Of a stretch of DNA of 64,000 nt, positions 34,891 through 44,078 are shown in pieces. The notes under the pieces are model-generated. The model had not been told where the DNA came from, made no database searches, and was given only the letters and a program-made list of their open reading frames with translations. Source of the stretch: Microbacterium sp. (GTDB lineage: Bacteria > Actinomycetota > Actinomycetes > Actinomycetales > Microbacteriaceae); contig NZ_JAPLAI010000052.1 of the NCBI RefSeq assembly GCF_026393345.1, positions 62,001 to 126,000 on the forward strand. Direction: 5' to 3'. Every line of letters begins with the position of its first letter. Positions within the stretch are counted from its first letter, which is position 1. Position numbers and translations under genes: made by a program.

Positions 34891-36213
34891 TTAGTTGTCG
34901 TAACCAGCCTGGATTTCTGCGAGCACGTCATCGGTCGACTTGCCGTCGATCCAGTTGACCATGCCCTTCCAGAACGAACCAGAACCCACGGTGGCGGGCA
35001 TCAGGTCGGACGCGTCGAAGCGAACGACGGTGCTGCTGTCCTGCAGCGTCGTCATCGCGTCGGTCAGGAACTCGCTGGAGGCGAGCGACGGGTCGGCGTT
35101 CTTGTTGGCGGAGATGACGCCACCGAGCTTCACGCGGGCGTCGGCGAACTCAGCGCTCGACATGAACTCGAGGACCTTCTGCACGTTCTCGTCGTCGGAG
35201 AACGCGGCGACGAACTCGCCACCGGCCTCGACGTACGTGTCGCCACCGGCCTCGAAGCCCGGGAGCAGGAAGGCGTAGACGTCACCGTCGGGCGCGACCG
35301 TCGGGGTCTCGCCCGAAGCCGTCTTGGCGTCGAGGAAGTTCGACGACAGGAACGAGGCCTGGTGGGTCAGGGCGCAGCTGCCGTCCGCGATCTTCGCGGC
35401 GACGTCACCGAACGCGGTGGAGTTGATGCTCTTGACGTCACCGAAGCCGGCGTTGACGTAGTTCGGGTCGAGCAGGATGGTGCCGAGGGCGTCGAACGCG
35501 TCCTTGATCGGGGCGTCGGTGAACTTGACCTCGTCAGCCACCCACTGGTCGTACACGTCGGCGCCGGACTGACGGAGGACGAGGTCCTCGATCCAGTCGG
35601 TGCCCGGCCAGCCGGAGGCGTCACCGGAGCTGAAACCGGCGCACCAGGGTGCCGTGCCGGTCTTCTCCTGGATGGTCTGGGTGAGCGTGAGCATCTCATC
35701 CCACGTGGTCGGGACCTCGACGCCCCACTCGGCGAAGCTCGCCGGCGAGTACCAGACGTATCCCTTGACGTTGGCGAGCATCGGGGCGGCATAGAACGTG
35801 CCGTCGACGGTGCCGTACTTCTTCCAGTCCTCGGACCAGTTCTCGTCGACGTTGGTGACGACGGCCTCGGGGGCTTCCTTGACCTCGCCGGTCTCCACCA
35901 GGCTCTTGAGCAGACCCGGCTGGGGAACGATGGCGATATCGGGGGCGGAGCCACCGGCCACCTTGGTGACGATGTTTCCTTCGAAGCTCTTGTCGCCGGT
36001 GTAGTCGACCTTGATGCCGGTCTCTTCGGTGAACGAAGCGAACGACTCGTTCAGCAGGTCGGCCTCGGAGCCGGTGATACCGCCCGAGATCTTGACCGTC
36101 GAGCTCTCCGACGAGCCTCCGCTGGAGCTCTCGGCGCAACCTGCCAGCGCCAGGCCGGCAACGCCGGCGAGGGCGATGGGCACCAGGATGCGGCGCCGCT
36201 GTGTACTGAGCAT
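34891..36213 (-). CDS. Sugar ABC substrate-binding lipoprotein (AglE-like)
   Basis: 440 residues. The lipoprotein signal MLSTQRRRILVPIALAGVAG leads to lipobox LAGC (Cys at about residue 26). WCAGFSSGDASGWPGTDWIED and VLRQSGADVYDQWV follow the pattern of alpha-glucoside-binding AglE proteins. It captures the sugar for the two permeases downstream. The promoter carries two LacI-type operators. The AglE assignment, and hence the alpha-glucoside substrate, rests on motif recall and is less certain than the SBP call. Confidence 0.88.
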   Translation of the reverse strand: MLSTQRRRILVPIALAGVAGLALAGCAESSSGGSSESSTVKISGGITGSEADLLNESFASFTEETGIKVDYTGDKSFEGNIVTKVAGGSAPDIAIVPQPGLLKSLVETGEVKEAPEAVVTNVDENWSEDWKKYGTVDGTFYAAPMLANVKGYVWYSPASFAEWGVEVPTTWDEMLTLTQTIQEKTGTAPWCAGFSSGDASGWPGTDWIEDLVLRQSGADVYDQWVADEVKFTDAPIKDAFDALGTILLDPNYVNAGFGDVKSINSTAFGDVAAKIADGSCALTHQASFLSSNFLDAKTASGETPTVAPDGDVYAFLLPGFEAGGDTYVEAGGEFVAAFSDDENVQKVLEFMSSAEFADARVKLGGVISANKNADPSLASSEFLTDAMTTLQDSSTVVRFDASDLMPATVGSGSFWKGMVNWIDGKSTDDVLAEIQAGYDN

Positions 36214-36313
36214 GTGATTCCTCTCCTCATTGAGCGGCGGACGTCGAAGTCCGCCACATCAGATCCACTCGGGAACCGATTCCACGCAACCGTATGTGAA
36301 TCGGGTCGCCATC

Positions 36314-36342
36314 ACAATACAGGTCCATCACGACTCGGTAAA
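36314..36342 (-). promoter_or_regulatory. Sigma70-type promoter of the sugar ABC operon
   Basis: On the minus strand, TTTACC (complement of 36337-36342) is separated by exactly 17 nt from TATTGT (complement of 36314-36319), roughly 100 bp upstream of the binding-protein start. Confidence 0.6.
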
Positions 36343-36351
36343 GGTGGCAAT

Positions 36352-36394
36352 GGGAGCGCTCCCGAGGGCGATGACCGACGATGAGAGCGCTCCC
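36352..36394. promoter_or_regulatory. Pair of LacI/CebR-type operators
   Basis: GGGAGCGCTCCC (36352-36363) is a perfect palindrome. GAGAGCGCTCCC (36383-36394) is a near copy. Centres are 31 bp apart, about three turns. The consensus TGGGAGCGCTCCCA is the known CebR/CelR box of actinobacterial LacI-family sugar repressors. They lie between the divergent binding-protein and LacI genes, just upstream of the -35 of the importer promoter. Confidence 0.75.
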
Positions 36395-36490
36395 GTGATT
36401 TCACGTCCCGCAGCAACCGGTTCCACAACTCCGGCGTTGTCGCCTATCATGTGGACGGTCCACGAGACGGTCAGCGAGGAGGCGACGAAC

Positions 36491-37522
36491 GTGAGCGGCA
36501 TTGCAGACGTCGCACGCCTGGCAGGTGTGTCCAAGTCCACCGCCAGTCGCGCCCTCAGCGGTGCCGGCTACGTGTCCGAGACGACGCGGGAACGCGTCTC
36601 CTCCGCTGCCGCGTCCCTCGGGTACGTGCCATCGACGAATGCGCAGGGGCTGGCCACCGGGCGCACGCAGAACATCGGCGTGGTGATGCCGTACGTGAAT
36701 CGCTGGTTCTTCGCGGAGGTGCTGGAAGGCATCCAATCGGCACTGCTCGAGCGCAGCCTCGACCTCACCCTCTACGACGCGACGCCGGGATCCGAGCGCC
36801 GTCGCCGGATCTTCGACGATTTCCTCGCCCGCAAGCGATTCGACGGACTGATCGCCGTGGGGCTCGAGCCGGAGGAGAACGAACTCGACCGGATGCTTTC
36901 GCTCGGCAAGCCCGTGGTCAGCGTGATCGGCGTCGGCCCGCGCACGAGTGTCGTCACCATCGACGACGAGGACGCCGCCCGGCGGGCCACGGAGCACCTG
37001 CTCGCGCTGGGGCATCGCCGCATCGCCTTCCTCGGCGGCGGATCGGTCACCCGGGACCAGCACGTGGAGTCCGCCCGGGTGCAGGGGTATCGACTCGCCA
37101 TGGAGGACGCCGGGCTGACGCACGAGGTACGGCGGATGCCGTCGGAACTGTCGATGCCGGCCGGCTACGCCGCCGCGGTCGACCTGCTCAGCGACGCCCG
37201 CTCCCGCCCCACCGCTATCGTCGCGGCCTGCGACGAGGTGGCGATCGGTGCGATCGTGGCGTCACGGCGTCTCGGCATCCTCGTCCCGGCGGGACTCAGC
37301 GTCATCGGGATCGATGACCACGAGTACGCCGACATGTTCGCGCTGACCACCCTGCAGCAGGTGCCGCGCGAGCAGGGCGCCCGCGCGGTGGATCTGCTCG
37401 TGCAGCAGATCGACGACCCGGATGCGGCGCCGCAGGACGTGATCATCAAGCCACGCCTGATCGTGCGCAGCTCCACCGCGCCGATCGGCCGCGGCGCCGT
37501 CCCGCGGATCGACGAGGCGTGA
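36491..37522 (+). CDS. LacI-family transcriptional repressor
   Basis: 343 residues. The N-terminal helix-turn-helix IADVARLAGVSKSTASRALS and the hinge region (through GYVPSTNAQGLATGRTQNIGVV) are canonical. The sugar-binding domain has HLLALGHRRIAFLGG and IGIDDHEYADMFALTTLQQ. It presumably represses the divergent alpha-glucoside-type importer through the GGGAGCGCTCCC boxes. GAGGAGG lies 9 nt before this GTG; an in-frame ATG at 36451 lacks a ribosome site. TATCAT at 36445-36450 is a plausible -10. Confidence 0.92.
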   Translation: MSGIADVARLAGVSKSTASRALSGAGYVSETTRERVSSAAASLGYVPSTNAQGLATGRTQNIGVVMPYVNRWFFAEVLEGIQSALLERSLDLTLYDATPGSERRRRIFDDFLARKRFDGLIAVGLEPEENELDRMLSLGKPVVSVIGVGPRTSVVTIDDEDAARRATEHLLALGHRRIAFLGGGSVTRDQHVESARVQGYRLAMEDAGLTHEVRRMPSELSMPAGYAAAVDLLSDARSRPTAIVAACDEVAIGAIVASRRLGILVPAGLSVIGIDDHEYADMFALTTLQQVPREQGARAVDLLVQQIDDPDAAPQDVIIKPRLIVRSSTAPIGRGAVPRIDEA

Positions 37523-37555
37523 GAGGGGGAACCGGCCGCAACCGGTTCCCCTCTC
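37521..37555 (+). terminator. Terminator of the LacI gene
   Basis: GAGAGGGGGAACCGG pairs with CCGGTTCCCCTCTC (one bulged G). It overlaps the lacI stop codon and precedes the convergent nuclease gene, so it may serve both strands. Confidence 0.7.
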
Positions 37556-37572
37556 CATTCGGCGCCGCGGAC

Positions 37573-40500
37573 TCAGACGCGTCGGCGCCGGCTCCGGACG
37601 GTGATGGTGGCCCCGGCGCCCAGCAGCAGCGTGGCGAGCAGCGCCATGCCGCCGGCGGCGTCCCCTCCCCCGCCGGTCGCGGCCAGCGCGCGGATCGACA
37701 CCGCCTGCCAGCCGATGACATCGCCGTCGGCGTCCTGGACGATGAGGCGGTGGCTGCCGGTCACCCCGGCGGGCAGAGTTGCAGACACGTTGCCCGCCGC
37801 ATCCACCTGATGCCAGCCCAGGAACACCGGGTCGGAGCGGAGCCAGACCGCGACCCACTGGCCGGAGTACTGTGTCCCCACGTGGATCGTGATGAGCCCG
37901 CCGGCGAAGATCTGGTCCAGAACTCGGATGGCGTTCTGTAGCGCCGCGATCAGCGCCGACACGGGAGCGGTTACACCGGGCACGGCGGGCGGTGCCGGGT
38001 GGCCGGGGACCGGGGGCTCGCCCGTTCCCGGAAGGCCGCCCCCGGGCTCACCCGTCTGAGCGAGCACCGTGATCGGGACCCGCACCTCGGTGCCACTGTC
38101 GGGGGCCGTGAGGAGCACCTCGACGGGGCCGGATGCGGTGGCGGGCACCGTGATCGACACGGTCGCGGATCCGTTCGTCACGGGGATCGGCGGGTAGATC
38201 GTGTCGCCGATCTGCGCCTCCAGCGTGCTGTTCGCGGGAGATCCGAGCGAGGTGAGGTCGAGTCCCGCCACCGTGAAGGTCACGGTGGCGCCCGCGGCGA
38301 CGGTCTCGGGGACCCCGGTCACCTGGGCGCTGCGGCTGGCGAAATCGGGCGAGACGGGTGAGTTGTCGCTCAGGTACGCGATCCAGGCGTCACGATCGAT
38401 GAGCCCCGAGTCGCGGGTGTCGGTGCCCTCCGCGAGCGTCGTGAAGTTGTCTCCACCGGTCAGCAGGAAGTTGAACGAGCCAACGCGGTACGACGCCGCC
38501 GGGTCGATCGCCTGACCGTCGATCCAGATGCCGGTGATCCGCTGGCCGCGCGGGGCGGACGGGTCGGAGGTGTACGACACATTGGCGGAGACGCCCAGCT
38601 GCAGGTACGGCCGGGAAGAGCCATCGGGCTGCCACTGCTCTTCGAGGACGTCCTTGAACTGCGCACCGGTGAGGGTGGTCGTCCAGAGGTTGTTCACAAA
38701 GGGCAGTACCGCGTTGGCCTCGGCGTAAGTGATCACCCCGTCGGCGCCGGTGAACAGGTCGGCACGGAGGCCGCCCGGGTTCACGAGGCCGATCTGCGCC
38801 CCACCGCGTTCCGGTGCCGATAGTGAGGCGACCAGCGAATCCGCGACGAGGTTTCCGAGAGTCGACTGCGCAGCCCGGTTGTCACGACCCTGCGGGACAC
38901 CGTCCTTGACGGGAACCGTGTAGCCGTCGGGTGAGGAGGTACCGCCGGTGTATGCCGTCGTGATGTCCGCCGTGACGGACCCGATGGGCCGGCCACCGAT
39001 CTCGTCGGCCGCGGCGAGAGCCGCATCCACGATCTGCTTCACCTCGGCCACGCGGGGGTACGTCTGGGCGAGGGTCGCATCGTCTGCGCTCGTGCGAGCG
39101 ACGTTCCCGGCGGTGTACGACAGCACGTCCCCGGTCTCGCCGTCCAGCTGCAGCACCACCTGACCGATGTTCTCGCCGTAGTTCCCGGTCTGCACGATCG
39201 GCCGGGTGCGGTCGGTGCCGGGCACCGGGGCATCCCAGGCGTAGAACTTGTGGGTGTGGCCGGTGAAGATGACATCCACCGCGGCGGAGGTCTCCGTAAC
39301 GATCTCGGCGAACGCGCCGCCGAGGGCGAGCTCGTCGTCGAGGTCGTGCATCGTCGAGGCACTGTCCACGGCTCCCTCGTGGTATTCGGCGATGAGCACA
39401 TCCGCCTCGCCGTTGCCGGGGTTGCCGTCGGTCAGCGCCGCCGCGACCCGATTGACCGCCTCGACGGGGTCGCCGAACTCGAGGTCCGCGATGCCGTCGG
39501 GTGAGACCAGGGATGCGGTTTCCTCGGTCACGGCGCCGATCACAGCGACGGTGAGACCGTCCACCTCGAGGGTGGCGAACTCGGGCAGCACCGGCTCGGT
39601 GGTGCCCTTCGTGTACACGTTCGCCCCGAGATAGGGGAAGTCGGCCTCGTCGGACACGCGGCCGAGCAGGTCGTCGATCCCCTGATCGAACTCGTGGTTC
39701 CCGACACCCGACGCCCGCAGGTCGAGCGCATCAAGGACGTCAAGGGTCGGCTGGTCGCCGGCGACCGCCGAGGCGAAGAGCGAGGCGCCGATGTTGTCGC
39801 CGCCGGAGAGGAACAGGGTGTTCTCGTCACCGTACTGCGCGCGCAGCTGCTCGACCGTGCCCGCGAACTTCACCGTGTTCGCGTCGATTCGGCCGTGGAA
39901 GTCGTTGATGTTGAGCAGGTTCAACGTGACATCCGGCGCCGCGTCCGGCAGATCGACGCCGACCACGATCGGGTCGTGATCGCTGGATCGGTAGGGCGAG
40001 TCGTCGTAGAAATCGGTGACGTTGTAGTTGTACCGGCTGTATTCGAGAGCGATCGATTCGCCGGAGTTGATGTTCCAGATGTCCACCCCGGTGACCGCGG
40101 CGTCCGCAGCGGGCGAGGCGAGCACGTGGTCGAGCGAGCCGACCGCGCCGTCGAACGAATACGTGTACTTGCCGGTCTTCGAGCCTTGGTCGACATATCC
40201 CGCCCCCGTGAGCACCCGGATCGGGTCCTCCTGCGTGTAGGCGTTGAAGTCGCCGATGAGGAACACCCGGTCTGTGCCCGCCGTGTCCTGCATCGCGTCG
40301 GAGAAGTCGATCAGCGCCTCCGCCTGCGCGACGCGGGAAGCGTTGGATCCCCCCTGTCCGTCGCCCGTGTCGGCGTCCGCGCCTGTGCCGGAGCCTTTCG
40401 ACTTGAAATGGTTCACGATGGCGACGAAGGCGTCGTCCGGGCTGCCCCCTGCGCCGGTGAAGGCCTGCGCGAGCGGCGGCCGGGCGTTGTCGAACGCCGC

Positions 40501-42513
40501 ATCGTCGTCGATGACCGCGTCCCCGACGGGCTCGACCGCGGCCACCTTGTAGATGAAGGCGGTACGGATGACGTCCTCGCCGCCGGGCACGGCGGCCGGC
40601 GAGGGCACGTACGCCCACTCCTCGGCACCGAGGTCTGCGTTGAGGGCGGCCACGAGGGTCGCGACAGCGGCGTCCCGCTCCTCGCCCGCGATGGTCGAGT
40701 TCTCGATCTCCTCGAGCGAGACGACCTCGGCGTCCAGCGCGTTGATGGCGGCGACGATCTTGGCCTGCTGGCGCGAAAGGTTCACGTCGTCGGCGGCGCC
40801 ACGCACCCCGGGACCGGCGGTGCAGGTGTTGACCGTGATGTGGTTGCCCGCACGATCGTTGTAGTACGAGCACGTGGCACCCGCGGCCACCGCATCCTCC
40901 CCCGTGGTGGGGAAGTAGTTCAACACGTTGAAGCCGGCGATCTGGATGTCCCCGCCGACATCAGCGGGCGACGCGGTGCGGGTGTTCTCGAAGGTCGCGG
41001 GCTGCACCTGGGCGGCGTTGGCTACCGTCAGCTGCTGGGTGGGCTGGAAGTTCCACAGGCCGTTGCGGTAGTCGAGGACGACCGGCTGGGTGAAGGTGAC
41101 GTCCGCGCCGACCCGTACCGGTGCCGTGGTGGAGAGGTAGGGCAGCGGGATCGATTTGTTTGCGGCGGAGTTGAAGTTGAGTGAGGCTCCGTCGTCGAGG
41201 GTCACCGCGCGCGCCGCGTTGTCGGCCACTGAGGCGTCATAGGCGTCGGTGCCGGGCGCCGCGATCTCGGTCGGCGTGAGAAGTGGGCTCGTTCCGGCCG
41301 CCAGGCCGATCGAGGCGTAGTAGTTGGTGTCGTAGGTGTCACTCACGGTGAACGCGCCCTGCGGTGCGAGCAGCATCCCCTCCAGTGCCTCACGAGCGGC
41401 GTCCGTGGTGGGCCAACCGACGGATGCGGGGGTGACGGCGTCGGCCGGCTCGTCGAGGACCGCGACGTTCGCCGCGGTGGGCGAGATCTGCGTCATGCCG
41501 TTGTATTCCGAGACCGCTCCGGTCACCTCGACATGATCGCCGACGGCGACCTTCGCGACCGCGGACGAGCCGTAGACGAACACGGCATCCGAGGCGCCCG
41601 GAGTGGTGGCCTCAGACCCGCCGGTACCGGGGGTCTGCAGGTAGAAGCCGTTGAACCCGCCCGAGGGGTAGGCGGCGGTGACCACGCCCCGGGCGGTGAT
41701 GGTCTGCCCGGCGAGTGGGCTCGTGTCCCCGGAGCCCTGGATCGCGGCGATCGGGGTGACGTCAGCGGGCGCCGTGGCGGTCGGGGAGGGCGACGGGGCC
41801 GCCGTATCCGTCGGTGTCGGCGACGGGCTGCCGGTCTCCGTGGGCGTGGGCGTCGGAGTGGGAGTCGCCCCGGATGAGGCCTGGGGGGTCACGGTCGTCG
41901 ACACCGTGATGTCGACGGCGTTGTCGTCCGTGTCGGCGAAACCCGTGCGCACGAGCGAGTTCGGCGTGCTGTTGCCGCCCGCATCCGGACCCGCCGCCGT
42001 CTCGAACGTGTTGGCGGCGCCGTAGCCGATCAGGTCGATGACGTTCGCGGCGCCCGCCACGTCGCCGATGCCGGGGTTCAGCGCGGTCGCCGTGTCGGCG
42101 AGCCAGACGACGCCGTTCTGGCCCCCCGGGTTGAACGAGGTCACCTGGTCCGCGGCGGGCAACGCGGCGCCGTTCGCGGCGTTCTGCGCGCCCTGCACGA
42201 GGAAGTAGTCACCGGGCTGGATCGTGCCGCTCAGCGCGACGACGGCGTTCGCCGCATCCGTCCCGGTCGCGGAGCGGTACTGCAGCGACCAACCGGTGAG
42301 GTCCTGCGCGGTCTCGCCGGCGTTGTACAGCTCGATGAACTTGTTCAGATAGGGCGCGCCGCTGCTTCCCCCCTTGAGGTACGCCTCGTTGATGAGGACA
42401 TCCGCCGGGGTGGCGGCGGACGCGGGGAGCGGAGTGAGCAGTGCAGCGGCGAGCACCGCTCCGGTTGCCGCTGCTGCGCGTGCCGTGACGCGGCGGCCCT
42501 GTGAGGCGAACAT
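37573..42513 (-). CDS. Giant secreted ExeM/NucH-type nuclease fused to a 5'-nucleotidase, LAXTG-type anchor
   Basis: 1646 residues. Domains in order: Sec signal (cleavage after PASA, about residue 33); lamin-tail domain (about 35-185, FIELYNAG, DLTGWSLQY); Thr/Pro/Ser linker (about 212-250); OB-fold (about 255-480); endonuclease/exonuclease/phosphatase domain (about 540-855, VVSLEEIENS, LIGDFNAY, SSDHDP); metallophosphatase (about 865-1110, LLNINDFHGRID, GNHEFDQG, GHTHKFY); 5'-nucleotidase C-terminal domain (about 1140-1370); Ig-like and tail regions; then LAATG (about 1611), a hydrophobic helix and RSRRRRV. It likely degrades extracellular DNA to nucleosides and phosphate. AGGAGA precedes the ATG. 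Confidence 0.92.
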   Translation of the reverse strand: MFASQGRRVTARAAAATGAVLAAALLTPLPASAATPADVLINEAYLKGGSSGAPYLNKFIELYNAGETAQDLTGWSLQYRSATGTDAANAVVALSGTIQPGDYFLVQGAQNAANGAALPAADQVTSFNPGGQNGVVWLADTATALNPGIGDVAGAANVIDLIGYGAANTFETAAGPDAGGNSTPNSLVRTGFADTDDNAVDITVSTTVTPQASSGATPTPTPTPTETGSPSPTPTDTAAPSPSPTATAPADVTPIAAIQGSGDTSPLAGQTITARGVVTAAYPSGGFNGFYLQTPGTGGSEATTPGASDAVFVYGSSAVAKVAVGDHVEVTGAVSEYNGMTQISPTAANVAVLDEPADAVTPASVGWPTTDAAREALEGMLLAPQGAFTVSDTYDTNYYASIGLAAGTSPLLTPTEIAAPGTDAYDASVADNAARAVTLDDGASLNFNSAANKSIPLPYLSTTAPVRVGADVTFTQPVVLDYRNGLWNFQPTQQLTVANAAQVQPATFENTRTASPADVGGDIQIAGFNVLNYFPTTGEDAVAAGATCSYYNDRAGNHITVNTCTAGPGVRGAADDVNLSRQQAKIVAAINALDAEVVSLEEIENSTIAGEERDAAVATLVAALNADLGAEEWAYVPSPAAVPGGEDVIRTAFIYKVAAVEPVGDAVIDDDAAFDNARPPLAQAFTGAGGSPDDAFVAIVNHFKSKGSGTGADADTGDGQGGSNASRVAQAEALIDFSDAMQDTAGTDRVFLIGDFNAYTQEDPIRVLTGAGYVDQGSKTGKYTYSFDGAVGSLDHVLASPAADAAVTGVDIWNINSGESIALEYSRYNYNVTDFYDDSPYRSSDHDPIVVGVDLPDAAPDVTLNLLNINDFHGRIDANTVKFAGTVEQLRAQYGDENTLFLSGGDNIGASLFASAVAGDQPTLDVLDALDLRASGVGNHEFDQGIDDLLGRVSDEADFPYLGANVYTKGTTEPVLPEFATLEVDGLTVAVIGAVTEETASLVSPDGIADLEFGDPVEAVNRVAAALTDGNPGNGEADVLIAEYHEGAVDSASTMHDLDDELALGGAFAEIVTETSAAVDVIFTGHTHKFYAWDAPVPGTDRTRPIVQTGNYGENIGQVVLQLDGETGDVLSYTAGNVARTSADDATLAQTYPRVAEVKQIVDAALAAADEIGGRPIGSVTADITTAYTGGTSSPDGYTVPVKDGVPQGRDNRAAQSTLGNLVADSLVASLSAPERGGAQIGLVNPGGLRADLFTGADGVITYAEANAVLPFVNNLWTTTLTGAQFKDVLEEQWQPDGSSRPYLQLGVSANVSYTSDPSAPRGQRITGIWIDGQAIDPAASYRVGSFNFLLTGGDNFTTLAEGTDTRDSGLIDRDAWIAYLSDNSPVSPDFASRSAQVTGVPETVAAGATVTFTVAGLDLTSLGSPANSTLEAQIGDTIYPPIPVTNGSATVSITVPATASGPVEVLLTAPDSGTEVRVPITVLAQTGEPGGGLPGTGEPPVPGHPAPPAVPGVTAPVSALIAALQNAIRVLDQIFAGGLITIHVGTQYSGQWVAVWLRSDPVFLGWHQVDAAGNVSATLPAGVTGSHRLIVQDADGDVIGWQAVSIRALAATGGGGDAAGGMALLATLLLGAGATITVRSRRRRV

Positions 42514-42660
42514 GAGTCTCCTGAGAATTTCGGGGGGGAAGGAACTCTCAGAGGCTAGATCGCGCTCCGAACCGACGCGTGAGGGACCTATGACGATCGT
42601 GTGAACAGCACGGGAGACTTCTCTCATCCCCGATTCACGCACATCGGGATGCACGAAGAC

Positions 42661-42685
42661 CCCCGGATGCCGCAGCATCCAGGGG
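42661..42685 (-). terminator. rplL terminator hairpin
   Basis: GGATGC (42665-42670) pairs with GCATCC (42675-42680), and CCCC with GGGG outside it across a bulged A. It lies about 20 bp after the rplL stop. The rest of 42514-42706 shows no gene. Confidence 0.65.
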
Positions 42686-42706
42686 CCTTCGACGCAGTAA
42701 GAGGTC

Positions 42707-43087
42707 TTACTTGAGGGTGACGGTCGCGCCGGCCTCTTCGAGAGCGGCCTTGGCCTTCTCGGCGGCTTCCTTGGTCGCGCCCTCGAGCACGGCCTTCGGG
42801 GCACCGTCGACGACAGCCTTGGCCTCGCCGAGGCCCAGCGAGGTGAGCTCGCGGACCGTCTTGATGACCTGGATCTTCTTGTCGCCAGCAGCCTCGAGGA
42901 TGACGTCGAAGGAGTCCTTCTCCTCAACCTCTTCAGCAGCAGCGCCGCCCGCGCCACCGGCGACGGCGACGGGAGCAGCAGCGGTGACGTCGAACTTCTC
43001 CTCGAACGCCTTCACGAAATCGCTGAGCTCGACGAGCGTCAGGCCGGCAAACTGCTCGAGCAGCTCCTCAGTGGTGAGCTTCGCCAT
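42707..43087 (-). CDS. rplL: 50S ribosomal protein L7/L12
   Basis: 126 residues. The N-terminal dimerisation domain is [29 protein letters not shown]. The Ala/Gly-rich hinge is [18 protein letters not shown], and the C-terminal factor-binding domain is [40 protein letters not shown]. It forms the ribosomal stalk that recruits translation GTPases. It is preceded by rplJ on the same strand with a 50-bp gap. Confidence 0.98.
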   Translation of the reverse strand: MAKLTTEELLEQFAGLTLVELSDFVKAFEEKFDVTAAAPVAVAGGAGGAAAEEVEEKDSFDVILEAAGDKKIQVIKTVRELTSLGLGEAKAVVDGAPKAVLEGATKEAAEKAKAALEEAGATVTLK

Positions 43088-43137
43088 GATGTATCTCCTA
43101 GATAGATGGGGTTTGTGGGAAAGAAATCGCCGGTCGC

Positions 43138-43626
43138 TTACGCGGCCTCAGCGGTCTCCAGCTTTTCGCGAAGCGCGTCGATGGTGGCGGCAGCCTTGCC
43201 CATCGTCGCCTTCATCATGCCCGCAGCCTTCGCCAGCAGAACCTCACGGCTCTCGAGCGAGGCGTACTTGTTGACCTCGTCGGCGTCGAGGGGCTTGCCC
43301 TCGAACATGCCGCCCTTGATCACAAGAAGCGGGTTGGCCTTGGCGAAGTCACGCAGAGCCTTGGCAGTGGCGACGAAGTCACCGTGCACGAACGCGACAG
43401 CCGACGGACCCTTGAGGTCGTCATCCAGCGCGGTGATCCCCGCGTTGTTCGCGGCGATCTTGGTCAGCGTGTTCTTCACCACGGCGTACTGCGCGTCCTG
43501 ACGGATGGTGTTACGCAGCTGCTTGAGCTGGGCAACCGTCAGACCGCGGTACTCGGTCAGCAGGACGGCGTTCGAGTTCTCGAAGTTCTTCGTGAGCTCG
43601 GCGACCGATGCATCCTTCTGCGCCAT
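43138..43626 (-). CDS. rplJ: 50S ribosomal protein L10
   Basis: 162 residues. [38 protein letters not shown] is the standard opening. [11 protein letters not shown] and the C-terminal L12-binding helix complete the family pattern. It anchors L7/L12 to the ribosome and, in known systems, represses its own operon via the leader RNA. AGGAG precedes the ATG. It is upstream of rplL; the rplKA pair is about 7 kb away. Confidence 0.97.
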   Translation of the reverse strand: MAQKDASVAELTKNFENSNAVLLTEYRGLTVAQLKQLRNTIRQDAQYAVVKNTLTKIAANNAGITALDDDLKGPSAVAFVHGDFVATAKALRDFAKANPLLVIKGGMFEGKPLDADEVNKYASLESREVLLAKAAGMMKATMGKAAATIDALREKLETAEAA

Positions 43627-43639
43627 GGTCACTCCTTGG

Positions 43640-43740
43640 TGTGTACGAGGCGTCCCACGGTGGTGAGACGCCGGCCTCGACCCGCAGACGACAAAAGCTC
43701 CGGCGCAAGGGCACGGAGCTTCATTCGGGAGAACCCGGGG
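43640..43740 (-). promoter_or_regulatory. L10 leader RNA region (probable ribosomal-protein autoregulatory element)
   Basis: Upstream of rplJ, two hairpins are visible on the minus strand: GGCGTC/GACGCC spanning 43649-43672, and an attenuator-like stem AAGCTCCG/CGGAGCTT (43695-43702 with 43714-43721) followed by TTTTGTC. The position and U-rich tail fit the L10(L12)4 leader. The exact kink-turn was not verified. Farther upstream, 43741-43900 shows nothing I can name. Confidence 0.6.
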
Positions 43741-43900
43741 AGACATTCGTACACCTGCGCGGGCCCCTGCGTTGCAGAGCTTCGATCGACATGCATTCTC
43801 ACGCACGACGATGACCAGCGGTCTTCGGCTTCCCCCACCATACCTCGCCCATCCCGCATCCCCAAATCCCGACCCTCTCCCCTCCTTTCCTCTCCCCCAG

Positions 43901-44008
43901 CGCGTCACGAGTTTCGGGCATGTCGCGATATTCGGGCCCGGATGCGGGAGACCCTCCGAATCTGGCGACATGTCCGAATCTGGCGACATGTCCGAATCTC
44001 GCGCCATG
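43901..44008. repeat. Inverted array of 18-bp units (two reverse, three forward)
   Basis: Forward units TCCGAATCTGGCGACATG (43955-43972), an identical copy (43973-43990) and TCCGAATCTCGCGCCATG (43991-44008). Reverse units are 43901-43918 and 43919-43936 (read as CCCGAATATCGCGACATG on the minus strand). It is the same family as 1947-2036, sitting in another divergent gap. Confidence 0.8.
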
Positions 44009-44078
44009 CGATCCGGGCACTCGGCACTCGCGGGCGGGTCGGACGGAGAGAGCGGGAGAGGGCGCGTACGCTCGGAGG

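Noticed and set aside
42514..42957. Upstream extension of the giant nuclease into rplL
   Set aside because: It would lie in antiparallel-like low-complexity sequence over the rplL gene. The MFASQGRR start has a good ribosome site and signal peptide.
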